Positions 1-9,180 of a stretch of DNA of 57,983 nt are shown here, in pieces; the stretch's first letter is position 1; each line of letters starts with the position of its first letter. The position numbers and the translations under genes are program-made. Below the pieces are notes generated by a model. That model was not told the DNA's origin. It did not search any database and saw only the letters and a list, made by a program, of their open reading frames with translations. Origin of the DNA: an uncultured Lysobacteraceae bacterium (lineage in GTDB: Bacteria; Pseudomonadota; Gammaproteobacteria; Xanthomonadales; Xanthomonadaceae); contig CAMLLG010000021.1 of NCBI GenBank assembly GCA_946480825.1, forward strand, positions 1 through 57,983. The letters are read 5' to 3'.

Positions 1-322
1 CGATCAGCGGATAGCGGTACGAAAACGGCTGCGCCATCAGCACCAGCGCTTCGTAACAGGCGCTGTCGCCGTGCGGGTGATATTTGCCGATCACGTCGCC
101 GACGGTGCGCGCCGATTTCTTCGGCTTGGCGCCCGCGTTGAGTCCCAGCTCGCTCATCGCGTAAACGATCCGGCGCTGCACCGGCTTCAGCCCGTCGCCG
201 AGGAAGGGCAGGGCGCGGTCCAGGACCACGTACATCGAATAGTCGAGATAGGCGCGTTCGGCGTATTCGCGCAGCGGAATCTGTTCGAAACCGTGGAAGG
301 CGGGGCGGAGCGTGTCGGGCAT
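1..322 (-). CDS. parC: DNA topoisomerase IV subunit A, N-terminal part (cut by window edge)
   Basis: This is the first 107 residues of a type IIA topoisomerase A subunit, which with ParE decatenates replicated chromosomes. The reading is ParC rather than GyrA: it has [19 protein letters not shown], then [19 protein letters not shown] and [19 protein letters not shown]. The quinolone-resistance positions (Ser87 and Glu91 here, matching E. coli S80 and E84) carry the sensitive residues. Translation starts at the ATG complementary to 320-322. The catalytic tyrosine lies beyond the window. The gene is divergent from the LacI-type regulator, with 234 bases between them in which I see no other gene. 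Confidence 0.95.
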   Translation of the reverse strand, partial: MPDTLRPAFHGFEQIPLREYAERAYLDYSMYVVLDRALPFLGDGLKPVQRRIVYAMSELGLNAGAKPKKSARTVGDVIGKYHPHGDSACYEALVLMAQPFSYRYPLI

Positions 323-556
323 CGTGGCGTCCGTCGAATCGAGGCGCGAATCTTACCAGTTGGCTGCCTGATCATCGGCGCGGAATGCAGCATTGCGGCG
401 CTCCGCGCTCGCATCCGGACCTGCGATGGAGTAATTTCCGCGGATGGCCGTTCGACCGATCTCCGCCCCCCTTCCGGCCCGTCGACTGCAGGCGATCCGA
501 AGCGGGTCCGGCGGCGACGGTCCGTGGCCCGGTGTTGGCCGCACCGGAGCGTGCGC

Positions 557-1582
557 ATGAGCGCATCCGAAGCGGGCAAGGGCGGCAAGCGCGGCGCGGC
601 CATGGGCGAGAGCGGCCCGACGATGGCCGATCTCGCCGAGATCGCCGGCGTTTCCGCGATCACGATTTCGCGCGCGCTGCGCGACAGTCCGCTGGTGAAT
701 CCCGAGACACGCGCGCGGATCCGCGAGATCGCGAATCGCCAGGGCTATGCCTTCAACGTCAGCGCGCGCAATCTGCGCCTGCGCCGCAGCATGACCGTGG
801 CGGTGGTGGTGGAAATGACGCCCAGTCCCGAGCGCCAGATGTCCGGCGCGTACCCGCTCGATCTGCTCGGCGGCATCACCCAGGAATTGACCTCGCACGG
901 CTACAGCGTGCTGCTGACCTCGTTGCAGTCGGTGGCGCCGCCCGCGGTGCTGGCGGCGGACGGCGTGATCCTGCTCGGCCAGGGCGCGCATGAAGATGCG
1001 ATGCGTCAGGTGCAGGCCTGGGGGCGACCGCTGGCGGTGTGGGGCGCGGTGAGCCGCCACGACTCGCAGGTGGTGGTGGGCAGCGACAACCGCGCCGGTG
1101 GCGCGCAGGTGGCGGAGCGTTTCATCGCGCTCGGCCGTCGCCGGCCGGCGTTCCTCGGCGATCCGGCGCACGGCGAATTCGCCGAACGCCATGAGGGTTT
1201 CGCCGGTGCGCTGTCGCGCGCGGGCATCGTGGCGACGATGGCGACCGTATCCGCGTTCACGGTCGCCGCCGGCGCCGATGCGACGCGCGCGCTGCTGGAC
1301 GCGCATCCCGAGATCGACGCGGTGTTCGCGGCCAGCGATCTGCTCGCGATCGGCGCGATCCGCGCGCTCGGCGAGCTCGGTCGCCCCGTGCCCGAGGCGG
1401 TGTCGGTGGCGGGTTTCGACGACACCCTGCTGGGCGCGACCTATGTGCCGGCGTTGACCTCGGTGCATCAGGATTTCGTCGAGGCCGGCGTCCTGCTCGC
1501 GCGCAAGGTGCGCGCGCTGATCGATGGCGAGTCCGCGGAATCCGAGATGTTGCCCGCCCGTCTGGTGGTCCGCGCGACCTGA
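557..1582 (+). CDS. LacI-family transcriptional regulator
   Basis: A 341-residue regulator of normal LacI length. Near the N-terminus is the helix-turn-helix MADLAEIAGVSAITISRAL followed by the hinge region, and then a periplasmic-binding-protein-like sugar-sensing domain ending in the usual GFDD...TSVHQD block. I chose the ATG at 557; the ATG at 602 is a possible later start (326 residues). Reading further upstream in the same frame would give an unusually long N-terminus with no family resemblance. It lies just before a sugar phosphorylase fusion whose promoter carries a palindrome, so it most likely represses that gene until a disaccharide inducer binds. The sugar is not determinable from sequence alone. 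Confidence 0.9.
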   Translation: MSASEAGKGGKRGAAMGESGPTMADLAEIAGVSAITISRALRDSPLVNPETRARIREIANRQGYAFNVSARNLRLRRSMTVAVVVEMTPSPERQMSGAYPLDLLGGITQELTSHGYSVLLTSLQSVAPPAVLAADGVILLGQGAHEDAMRQVQAWGRPLAVWGAVSRHDSQVVVGSDNRAGGAQVAERFIALGRRRPAFLGDPAHGEFAERHEGFAGALSRAGIVATMATVSAFTVAAGADATRALLDAHPEIDAVFAASDLLAIGAIRALGELGRPVPEAVSVAGFDDTLLGATYVPALTSVHQDFVEAGVLLARKVRALIDGESAESEMLPARLVVRAT

Positions 1583-1744
1583 GCCGGCACGCTCCACGCA
1601 CGGGGCTGTTGCGTCGCAACATTTTCGTACTCCCCGGCTGACCCGGTCGCAATCCCGGCCACGGCCCGAAATCGCGTGAAAACAAGCTTTTTCCTGCCGA
1701 ATATCCGGCGGGGCGGATGCCCTTCGCAATCATCTCGGCGTTCG

Positions 1745-1786
1745 ATGTTATCGATACCTTGACATCGATAACATGAGGTGCATACC
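1745..1786 (+). promoter_or_regulatory. Promoter with LacI-type operator over the -35 box
   Basis: A perfect 11-base inverted repeat, ATGTTATCGAT (1745-1755) and ATCGATAACAT (1764-1774), is separated by 8 bases. A consensus -35 TTGACA (1759-1764) lies in the spacer and runs into the right arm. A weak -10 (CATACC, 1781-1786) follows at 16 bases. A repressor bound here would block RNA polymerase directly. The adjacent LacI-type gene is the obvious candidate, by inference. Transcription would begin near 1793, about 36 bases before the phosphorylase start at 1829. Confidence 0.75.
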
Positions 1787-1828
1787 GTTGCGCCGCCCAT
1801 GTGGGCCGAGCCGAAGAGCAGGATTGGC

Positions 1829-4800
1829 GTGAACGAGCCGCAACCCGGACAGGCGACGAGGATCGAGGACGCGGACCGTCGGGACGGTCCGTGGCGCCTG
1901 CGTCGCGAGGGCTTCGATCCGGCCCGCGCGGCGCACGAGCAGACCCTCTTCGCGCTGTCGAACGGCTCGCTCGGCGTCCGCGGCGGTTTCGAGGAAACGG
2001 TCGATGCGGGCGACGGTACGTTTCTCGCGGCCGTCCATGCGCGGTCGCCGATCCATTACCACGAGCGTCTGTCGGGCTTCGCCCGCAACAGCGATACCCG
2101 CGTGCCGGTGGCGGAAGGCAAGGGCATCACGGTGTTCGTCGACGGCGAACGCCTCGATCCCGACGAAGCGAGCGTTCTGGAGTGCGTACGCGAACTGGAT
2201 CTCCGCGATGGCCTGCTGTCGCGCCGCATGCGCGTGCGCAGCGCGCGCGGCGCCGCGTTCGAGATCCGCGCCGAGCGCATCGTTCCGCTGGGCTGGCCCG
2301 ATCTGCTGGCGATCCGTTTCACGCTGCGCGCCATCGATCGCGACGCCGAGGTGACGCTGGTGTCGTCGCTGACCAGCGCGCGTGCGGCGCACTCGCAGGG
2401 CGACGATCCGCGCATCGGCGCCGGCAACGCCGAACGTCTGCACTGTCGCGCGGCGCAGGTCGATGGCGACACCGGATGGATCCACGAAGTCGGGCGCGGC
2501 GACGATCTGCAGGTGATCGCCGCGCAGCGGCATCGGCCGGGCGCGGGACTTCTGGCGCAGGGCCACGAAAGCGGCGAGGACCGCGTCGCGCAGCGTTTCG
2601 TCGCATCGATGCGAGCCGGCGAAGAGATCGTGCTCGAGAAATTCGTCGCCTATGCGAGCGGCGCGCGCGCGGAGGACCTGCGCGACGCGGCCGCGGCGAC
2701 GCTGCAGCGCGCCTGCAGGGAAGGCGTCGACGGCATCGCCGCGATCCAGGCGGCGGCGATGGCGGCCTTCTGGATGGATGCCGATGTGTCCGTTCCCGGC
2801 GATCCGGAGATCGAGCGCGCGCTGCGCTTCAATCTGTTCCACCTGTTCCAGTCCGCCGGTCGCAACGGGATCGACGGCACCGCCGCGAAGGGCATGACCG
2901 GCGAAGGATACGAAGGCCATTGTTTCTGGGACACCGAAGCGTTCGTGCTGCCGGCGATGGCGTTTATCGCGCCCGACGTCGCACGCGCGATGCTGATGTT
3001 CCGCCATCGCACGCTGGACGCGGCGCGCGCGCATGCGCGCGAAATGAACCACCCGCAGGGCGCGCTGTACCCGTGGCGCACGATTGCCGGCGACGAATGC
3101 TCGGCGCATTACCCCAGCGGATCGGCCGCGTATCACATCAACACCGCGGTGGCCCATGCGATCGGGCTGTATCTGGACGCCACCGACGACGCGGGTTTCC
3201 TGCTCGAAGCCGGCGCCGAAATCCTGTTCGAGACCGCGCGCATCTGGCCGCAGGTCGGCCATTTCAATCCGCGGCGGGGCGGTGCGTTCTGCATCCATGA
3301 AGTCACCGGCCCGGACGAATACACTGCGATGGTCGACAACAACCATTACACCAACCGCATGGCGCGCCAGCATCTGCGTTGGGCGGTCGCGGTCCGTGAA
3401 CGGTTGCGTCGCGAAGCGCCGGAAGCGATGGCGACGCTCGCGTCGCGCATCGCGCTGGACGACGCCGAGGTCGCGCTGTGGTCGCGCGCCGCGGACGCCA
3501 TGTATCTGGGGTACGACGCGCGCGCGGGCGTGTTCGCGCAGGACGACGGGTTTCTCGACAAGCCGCGCTGGCGGTTTCCGCCCAAGCCGGGCGGGCATCG
3601 GCCATTGCTGCTCGATTACCATCCGTTGACGCTGTATCGGCACCAGATCTGCAAACAGGCCGATGTGGCGATGGCGCTGGTGCTGGCAGGCGACGATGTC
3701 GACATCGCCTGCAAAAAACGTTGCTTCGATTATTACGAAGCGGTCACTACCCACGATTCCACGCTGTCCGCATCGGTGCACGCCATTCTCGCCGCGGACG
3801 TGGGCCATGCCGACAAGGCGCTGGCCTATTTCCTCGACACCCTGCGCGTGGATCTCGACGATCTGCACGGCAACACCGGCCACGGCGCGCACATGGCCGC
3901 GATGGCGGGCAGTTGGCTGGCGCTGGCGCAGGGATTCGCCGGACTGCGCGTCGAAGGCGGCACGCTGGCGTTCGCACCGGGCCTGCCGCCCGGCTGGAGC
4001 GGATACGGTTTCGGCCTGCGCTGGCGCGGCCGCCGCCTGCGGGTGGAGGTGACCGACGCGGGCGCGGTGTACCGACTGCTCGAAGGCGATCCGCTGATCA
4101 TCCGCCACGATGGCCAGGCCGTGACGTTGCCCTGCGACGCAGGCGAATCGCGTCCGCTGTGCGATCGCAGGGCCGCCGCACGCGCGACCTTCCCGCGCCG
4201 GTGCGAAGCGCTGATCTTCGATCTCGACGGCGTGCTGACCGACACCGCGGAAACCCACTATCGCGCCTGGCGCCGGCTCGCGGACGAGATCGGCGTGCCG
4301 TTCGAACGCGCCGACAACGAGCGGATGAAGGGCGTCGACCGGATGGCATCGCTCGACATCGTGCTGCAACGCGCGTCGCGCGATTACCCGCAGGCCGAGC
4401 GCGAGGCGCTCGCGGCGCGCAAGAACGATTACTACGTGCAGGACATCGCCGGTACGACGCCGGACCAACTGTTCGACGGCGTGCATGCGCTGCTCGCGGA
4501 GGCGCGCGCACGCGGGCTGAAGCTCGCGGTCGCGTCGGCCAGCCGCAACGCCGCGCTGCTGCTGCGGAAACTCGGCATCGCCGATGCGTTCGATCATGTC
4601 GTCGATGCGGCGCAGCTTTCCCGCGCCAAACCCGATCCCGAAATCTTCCTCGCGGCCGCACAGGCGCTCGGCGTCGCGCCGGCCGCGTGCATCGGCATCG
4701 AGGACTCGCTCGCGGGCATCGCCGCCATCCACGCGGCAGGCATGGCCGCGATCGGCGTCGGCGATGCCGCGGTGCTGTGCACGGCGGATGCGGTGGTCGC

Positions 4801-4843
4801 CGACATCGCAAGCCTGCGTCTTTCCGATCACGTCATCCCCTGA
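1829..4843 (+). CDS. Glycoside hydrolase family 65 phosphorylase fused to beta-phosphoglucomutase
   Basis: A 1004-residue two-enzyme fusion. Residues about 1-770 are a GH65 inverting disaccharide phosphorylase (maltose, trehalose, kojibiose or nigerose type). It has the CFWDTEAF motif, the general-acid site in GPDEY (Glu497) and the phosphate-site region around KQAD and HDSTLS. Residues about 792-1004 are a HAD-superfamily beta-phosphoglucomutase: IFDLDGVLTDTAETH with Asp798 and Asp800, SRAKPDP, and GIEDSLAGI. The first enzyme would split an alpha-glucoside with phosphate into glucose and beta-glucose 1-phosphate, and the second would turn that into glucose 6-phosphate. The GTG at 1829 is chosen because AGGA lies 5 bases before it; GTG 1778 or ATG 1799 would lack a ribosome site. 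The protein has no signal peptide and is cytoplasmic. Substrate specificity is not assignable. Confidence 0.9.
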   Translation: MNEPQPGQATRIEDADRRDGPWRLRREGFDPARAAHEQTLFALSNGSLGVRGGFEETVDAGDGTFLAAVHARSPIHYHERLSGFARNSDTRVPVAEGKGITVFVDGERLDPDEASVLECVRELDLRDGLLSRRMRVRSARGAAFEIRAERIVPLGWPDLLAIRFTLRAIDRDAEVTLVSSLTSARAAHSQGDDPRIGAGNAERLHCRAAQVDGDTGWIHEVGRGDDLQVIAAQRHRPGAGLLAQGHESGEDRVAQRFVASMRAGEEIVLEKFVAYASGARAEDLRDAAAATLQRACREGVDGIAAIQAAAMAAFWMDADVSVPGDPEIERALRFNLFHLFQSAGRNGIDGTAAKGMTGEGYEGHCFWDTEAFVLPAMAFIAPDVARAMLMFRHRTLDAARAHAREMNHPQGALYPWRTIAGDECSAHYPSGSAAYHINTAVAHAIGLYLDATDDAGFLLEAGAEILFETARIWPQVGHFNPRRGGAFCIHEVTGPDEYTAMVDNNHYTNRMARQHLRWAVAVRERLRREAPEAMATLASRIALDDAEVALWSRAADAMYLGYDARAGVFAQDDGFLDKPRWRFPPKPGGHRPLLLDYHPLTLYRHQICKQADVAMALVLAGDDVDIACKKRCFDYYEAVTTHDSTLSASVHAILAADVGHADKALAYFLDTLRVDLDDLHGNTGHGAHMAAMAGSWLALAQGFAGLRVEGGTLAFAPGLPPGWSGYGFGLRWRGRRLRVEVTDAGAVYRLLEGDPLIIRHDGQAVTLPCDAGESRPLCDRRAAARATFPRRCEALIFDLDGVLTDTAETHYRAWRRLADEIGVPFERADNERMKGVDRMASLDIVLQRASRDYPQAEREALAARKNDYYVQDIAGTTPDQLFDGVHALLAEARARGLKLAVASASRNAALLLRKLGIADAFDHVVDAAQLSRAKPDPEIFLAAAQALGVAPAACIGIEDSLAGIAAIHAAGMAAIGVGDAAVLCTADAVVADIASLRLSDHVIP

Positions 4844-4923
4844 GACACGCGGTCGCAGAAGCCGCGGTCTTCCGGCACGGGTCTTCCGATACAACCACAC
4901 ATCCATTTCGAGGAGGGAACACC

Positions 4924-7326
4924 ATGCGATACACGATTCCGATGCGCTACGCGCTGTCCTTGGCCATCGCGGCTGCGCTGTCGCCGGCGCTGGTCGCCGC
5001 GCAGGATACGGACGCCGCGCCCGCGACAGCGGACGAATCCGCGAACGAACTCGATGCGATCGTCGTCAGCGGCACCGCGAAATTCCGTGGCCTGAGCAAG
5101 CGCGACGCGAGTTTCTCCATCACCACGGCATCGCCGGAGCAGATCCAGGAGGTCGCGCCCACCAGCACCGCCGATCTGCTGAAGATCGTGCCGGGCGTGT
5201 GGGCGGAATCCAGCGGCGGCGGCACCGGCGCGAACGTGTTCGTGCGCGGCATGCCCTCGGAAGGCGATGCGCCGTTCTTCACCCTGCAGCTCGACGGTTC
5301 GCCGATCTATCCGCCGCCGACGCTGTCGTTCCTCGAGAACACGACGCTGTTCCGCATCGACGACACCATCGAACGGGTCGAAGCGCTGCGCGGCGGTCCC
5401 AGCCCGGTGTACTCCAACGGCCAGCCGGGCGTCACCGTCAACTTCATCCAGCGCAAGGGCGGCGACGAACACGACGGCAGCGTGCGCGTCACCCTCGGCA
5501 GCGATGCGCTGCGTCGCATCGACGTGTACGACGGCGGTCCGCTGGGCGGCGGCGACAGCGGCTGGTTCTACAGCGTCGGCGGCTTCTGGCGCGAGACCGA
5601 CGGCGTGCGCGACCCGGGCTTTCCGGCGGAAAAGGGCGGTCAACTGAGCGGCACGCTGACCCGGCGCTGGGACGACGGCGAATTCACCGTCTACGCGCGC
5701 CATACCAACGATCGCAACGTGTTCTACACCGGCATTCCACTGCTGTCGCGCAACGATGGCGACGACATCTCCGGATATCCGGGGATCGATCCGACCAGCG
5801 GCACGCTGATCGGCCCCGATTTCCGTCGCGTGACCCTGCCCACCGGCATCGCCGGACAGACCATGACCCGCGATCTGGCGGATGGGCGCGGCATCGACAT
5901 CACCGTGTTCGGCGCGGCGCTGGACTGGACCGTCGGCCGCTGGACGATCAGCGATCGATTCAACATCCTCAGCGGCGAGGCGCCGACCAACGGCCTGTTC
6001 ACCGGCGCGAACCCGGTGAGTCTGTCCGATTACATCGCCGACACCTACGGCACCACCGGCAGCGGACGGTTCGTCGACGGCGGCGCCGCGGTCGATCCGG
6101 ACCAGCAGGTGCTGACCGCGGGCTGGTGGGTGGTCGACAAGGACCTGAAGTCGTTGACCAACGATCTGCGCTTCAGCATCGATCTGAACGACAGCAACGC
6201 GCTGACGTTCGGCGTCTACCACGCGCGCTATTCCTCCGACGACCGCTGGTGGCTGGGCAACAACATGCTGCTGACCGCCGAAAACAACGCGCGCCGCGTC
6301 GATCTCACCCTGGCCGACGGCCGCGTCGCGACCCGCGAAGGCTTCGTCGGCACGTCGTTCTACAACATCTTAGGCGACTACGACGGCCGCAATACCGCGT
6401 TCTTCGTGACCGACGAATGGAAGGCCACCGATCGGCTGCGCCTCGATGCCGGTATCCGCCACGAGCGCCAGAGCGTGGACGGCACCGTGCGCGATCCGGT
6501 GTCGGTGGATCTCGACGGCAACCCGAACACGCTGTACGACAACACCACTTCGGTCGCCACCAATCCGCGCAGCATCGATCAGGACGACAGCGCGACGTCG
6601 TGGACGGTCGGCGCCAACTACCGCGTCAACGATGCGATGAGCCTGTTCGGCCGGGTGAATTCGGGCTTCAAGTTCCCGTCGTTCGACAACCTGCGCGATC
6701 GCGCCACCCAGACCCAGGAAATCGATCAGTACGAGGTCGGCCTGAAGGCGGCCGGCGCCACCTACGAGGTCTACGTCACCGCGTTCTACAACGATTTCGT
6801 CGGCCTGCCGTTCCAGGCGTTCGATCAGGCCGGCAACAACATCGTGGTGATCGGCGATTCGAAGGCGAAGGGCATCGAGTTCGAAGGCGCGGTCGGGCCG
6901 TTCGGCGGCTTCGACCTCGCCTGGAACGCGACCTGGCTGCGCGCCGATTACGGCCGCTTCGGCGATTTCAGCGGCAATCAGGTGGTGCGCCAGCCGAAGT
7001 TCCGCCTGCGGCTCACGCCCAGTTATCTGTGGACCACGGCCTGGGGCGACGTGAAGGCGTTCGCGACCTATACCCACGTCGGCGACCGTTATTCGGATCC
7101 CGCGAACGGCCAGGTCCTGCCCGCGTACGATACGTGGGACATCGGCGCCAGCGCGCGCGTCGGCGAGCACTGGGAGTTCACGCTCAACGGCCGCAACGTC
7201 ACCGACGAGATCGCGTTGACCGAAGGCAACGCGCGCGTGATCGGCAACGCCACCAGCGGCGGCGTGTTCATGGGCCGGCCGATCGAAGGTGCGTCGTACC
7301 AGGTGTCGGCCGTCTACCGTTGGTGA
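4924..7326 (+). CDS. TonB-dependent outer-membrane receptor
   Basis: An 800-residue receptor with an N-terminal signal peptide ending near ALVAAQ, a TonB-box-like DAIVVSG at residues 44-50, a plug domain (STADLLKIVPGVW, FVRGMP, RVEALRGGPSPVYSNGQPG) and a long beta-barrel ending in an aromatic residue (VSAVYRW). GGAGGG lies just before the ATG. It is 80 bases after the phosphorylase fusion and on the same strand, so it probably shares its transcript. By context it imports the oligosaccharide that the phosphorylase uses; TonB, ExbB and ExbD must be encoded elsewhere. Confidence 0.92.
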   Translation: MRYTIPMRYALSLAIAAALSPALVAAQDTDAAPATADESANELDAIVVSGTAKFRGLSKRDASFSITTASPEQIQEVAPTSTADLLKIVPGVWAESSGGGTGANVFVRGMPSEGDAPFFTLQLDGSPIYPPPTLSFLENTTLFRIDDTIERVEALRGGPSPVYSNGQPGVTVNFIQRKGGDEHDGSVRVTLGSDALRRIDVYDGGPLGGGDSGWFYSVGGFWRETDGVRDPGFPAEKGGQLSGTLTRRWDDGEFTVYARHTNDRNVFYTGIPLLSRNDGDDISGYPGIDPTSGTLIGPDFRRVTLPTGIAGQTMTRDLADGRGIDITVFGAALDWTVGRWTISDRFNILSGEAPTNGLFTGANPVSLSDYIADTYGTTGSGRFVDGGAAVDPDQQVLTAGWWVVDKDLKSLTNDLRFSIDLNDSNALTFGVYHARYSSDDRWWLGNNMLLTAENNARRVDLTLADGRVATREGFVGTSFYNILGDYDGRNTAFFVTDEWKATDRLRLDAGIRHERQSVDGTVRDPVSVDLDGNPNTLYDNTTSVATNPRSIDQDDSATSWTVGANYRVNDAMSLFGRVNSGFKFPSFDNLRDRATQTQEIDQYEVGLKAAGATYEVYVTAFYNDFVGLPFQAFDQAGNNIVVIGDSKAKGIEFEGAVGPFGGFDLAWNATWLRADYGRFGDFSGNQVVRQPKFRLRLTPSYLWTTAWGDVKAFATYTHVGDRYSDPANGQVLPAYDTWDIGASARVGEHWEFTLNGRNVTDEIALTEGNARVIGNATSGGVFMGRPIEGASYQVSAVYRW

Positions 7327-7355
7327 GTCGTCGAGGGTCCGCGGCCGATCCGCCT

Positions 7356-7379
7356 GCGGCGCTTCTCCGGAAGCGCCGC
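7356..7379. other. Intergenic hairpin between receptor and MFS gene
   Basis: GCGGCGCTTC and GAAGCGCCGC form a perfect 10-base stem with a TCCG tetraloop. No T-run follows, so it is not a clear intrinsic terminator. It may stabilise the upstream mRNA or lower expression of the inner-membrane transporter relative to the receptor. Confidence 0.6.
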
Positions 7380-7465
7380 ATCGGCGATACGCCGCGATGG
7401 CCTTCGCGTCCGACCGCAGACCTTTCGATCCCGCTCGCCACGAATTCACGACGAACGAAGCCGCC

Positions 7466-8755
7466 ATGAACGCAGTCGCCACGAACGGAACCGGCATGAC
7501 CCGAACACGCATGATCCTGGCGATGATCCTGACCTACGGGATCTTCGCCGTGCTGCTCAACAGCGTCGGCACGCTGATCCTGCAGAGCCAGATCAGCCTC
7601 GGCGCCAGCCGCGCAGAGGCCAGCGTGCTGGATGCCTACAAGGATCTTGCGATCGCGATCGTGTCGTTCCTGGTCGCGTCGTGGCTGCCGCGGTTCGGTT
7701 ACCGCAGGGCGATGATGACCGGCCTGCTGTTGGTCGCCATCGCCTGCGTGGGCATGCTGGCGATGAATGCGTTCTGGATGGTGAAACTGATGCTGGCCGC
7801 TTCCGGCGTCGCGTTCGCGCTGGTGAAGGTGTCGGTGTATGCGGCGGTGGGTCTGCTCACCGATGGGCGTCGCGCCCACGCCAGCCTGACCAGCACCATC
7901 GAAGGCTGGTTCATGGTCGGCGTGCTCGCCGGGCCATGGTTGTTCGGCGCCTTCATCCAGCGCCAACGCACGCCGGACGATCCGGTCTGGCTGCAGGTCT
8001 ATGCATGGCTCGCGGTGGCTTGCGTGGCGGCCATCGCGCTGCTCGCCACCGTGCGCATGGATGAAGCGCGCGCCCGCGACGGATCGGGATCGTTCGCGGC
8101 CTTCGTCGACATGCTGCGTCTGGCGCTGCGTCCGCTGGTCGCGGTGTTCGTGATCTCGGCGTTTCTCTACGTCCTGATCGAGCAGAGCATCGGCACCTGG
8201 CTGCCGACGTTCAATGCCGACATCCTGCATCTGTCCACCGCCACCAGCGTCGAAATGGCCAGCCTCTTCGCGGCGTTCACCGCGCTGGGCCGGTTGACGG
8301 CGGGGCAGGTGCTGCGACGGGTGCCCTGGCATCTGCTGCTGTCGGTCTGCGTGGTCTCTGCCGCGCTCGTGATGCTGCTGGTGCTGCCGCTCGCGACGGC
8401 CGCGTCCGCGCCGGTGGGCGAAGGCTGGCGACATGCGCCGCTCGCCGCATTCGCGTTGCCGGCGATCGGATTTTTCCTCGCGCCGATCTATCCGGCGATC
8501 AATTCGGTGGTGCTCAGCGCTCTGCCTGCGTCGCGTCATGCCGCGATGACCGGATTGATCGTGGTCTTCTCCGCGCTGGGCGGCAGCACCGGTTCCTACG
8601 TGACCGGCCAGGTCTTCGCGAGCACCGGCGGCGAAGCGGCGTTCCATCTCACGCTGCTGCCGATGGGACTGTTGCTGGCCGGCATCCTGTGGCTGCATCG
8701 ACTGTCCGGAACGCGCGATGAGCGTTCTTCCGGGGCCCGATCTTCAGACGGCTGA
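7466..8755 (+). CDS. MFS sugar transporter
   Basis: A 429-residue major-facilitator protein with about twelve hydrophobic segments, starting with MILAMILTYGIFAVLLNSV. Overall it resembles the FucP/sugar-proton symporter branch more than drug exporters. The loop after helix 2 carries PRFGYRRAMM, and the late helices contain FFLAPIYPAINSVVLS. The start is uncertain: ATG 7466 and ATG 7496 are both possible and neither has a strong ribosome site. Its place after the TonB receptor and phosphorylase makes it the likely inner-membrane carrier for the same sugar. Confidence 0.82.
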   Translation: MNAVATNGTGMTRTRMILAMILTYGIFAVLLNSVGTLILQSQISLGASRAEASVLDAYKDLAIAIVSFLVASWLPRFGYRRAMMTGLLLVAIACVGMLAMNAFWMVKLMLAASGVAFALVKVSVYAAVGLLTDGRRAHASLTSTIEGWFMVGVLAGPWLFGAFIQRQRTPDDPVWLQVYAWLAVACVAAIALLATVRMDEARARDGSGSFAAFVDMLRLALRPLVAVFVISAFLYVLIEQSIGTWLPTFNADILHLSTATSVEMASLFAAFTALGRLTAGQVLRRVPWHLLLSVCVVSAALVMLLVLPLATAASAPVGEGWRHAPLAAFALPAIGFFLAPIYPAINSVVLSALPASRHAAMTGLIVVFSALGGSTGSYVTGQVFASTGGEAAFHLTLLPMGLLLAGILWLHRLSGTRDERSSGARSSDG

Positions 8756-8764
8756 TTCTGCCAG

Positions 8765-8824
8765 GCCCGATCCCGCCAAGTCCGATCCTGCCAGGCTCGA
8801 TCCTGTCGAGCCCGGTCCTGCGAA
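8765..8824. repeat. Four tandem 15-base repeats
   Basis: Four imperfect 15-base units follow the MFS stop codon: GCCCGATCCCGCCAA, GTCCGATCCTGCCAG, GCTCGATCCTGTCGA and GCCCGGTCCTGCGAA. The 425-base gap between the MFS and haloperoxidase-like genes (8756-9180) shows no convincing gene. Open frames running through it on both strands have shadow-like composition. Confidence 0.7.
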
Positions 8825-8942
8825 CACCCGCCCGCCGCCGCGGCCGATCGCCGCGCGGCCGGAAGGCGTGGGAAGGCGTGTCCCGTCCGGTCCGGTTTCC
8901 GCGTTCCTGGCGGTGCTTCGGTTCGTTGCGACGCTCATCCCA

Positions 8943-8995
8943 TCGGAACATGTCATCGGAAACATTCCGTCGGAACATTCCGTCGGAGCATGCCG
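8943..8995. repeat. Four iteron-like 13-14 base repeats
   Basis: TCGGAACATGTCA, TCGGAAACATTCCG, TCGGAACATTCCG and TCGGAGCATGCCG lie head to tail. Three of the four are nearly palindromic themselves (CGGAA..TTCCG). They end 185 bases before the haloperoxidase-like gene. Regularly phased, near-palindromic direct repeats look like cooperative protein-binding sites, but I know of no regulator with this site. Confidence 0.6.
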
Positions 8996-9180
8996 TTGGA
9001 AAGGGCGCAGCGTCCGCGGCATGGGGGCCTTCGGCAGCGGGAACGCTTCGATCGAAGGCGATCCATCGCAGACATGGCGTGGAGGATGTCGCCGGGGAGT
9101 CATGCGTGAGGCGCAGGGGAGCGCCGATCGATGGCGGCGACAACTCCGCCCGATCATCACAACTCACGGGAAACATCGAA

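Noticed and set aside
71..556. Longer N-terminus for the LacI-type regulator (503 residues)
   Set aside because: It would run across the parC coding strand and promoter region, and the helix-turn-helix should be close to the N-terminus. The ATG at 557 gives the normal family length.
1748..4906. 1052-codon minus-strand open frame opposite the GH65 fusion
   Set aside because: Same GC artefact. The sense strand encodes an unmistakable enzyme fusion with intact active-site motifs.
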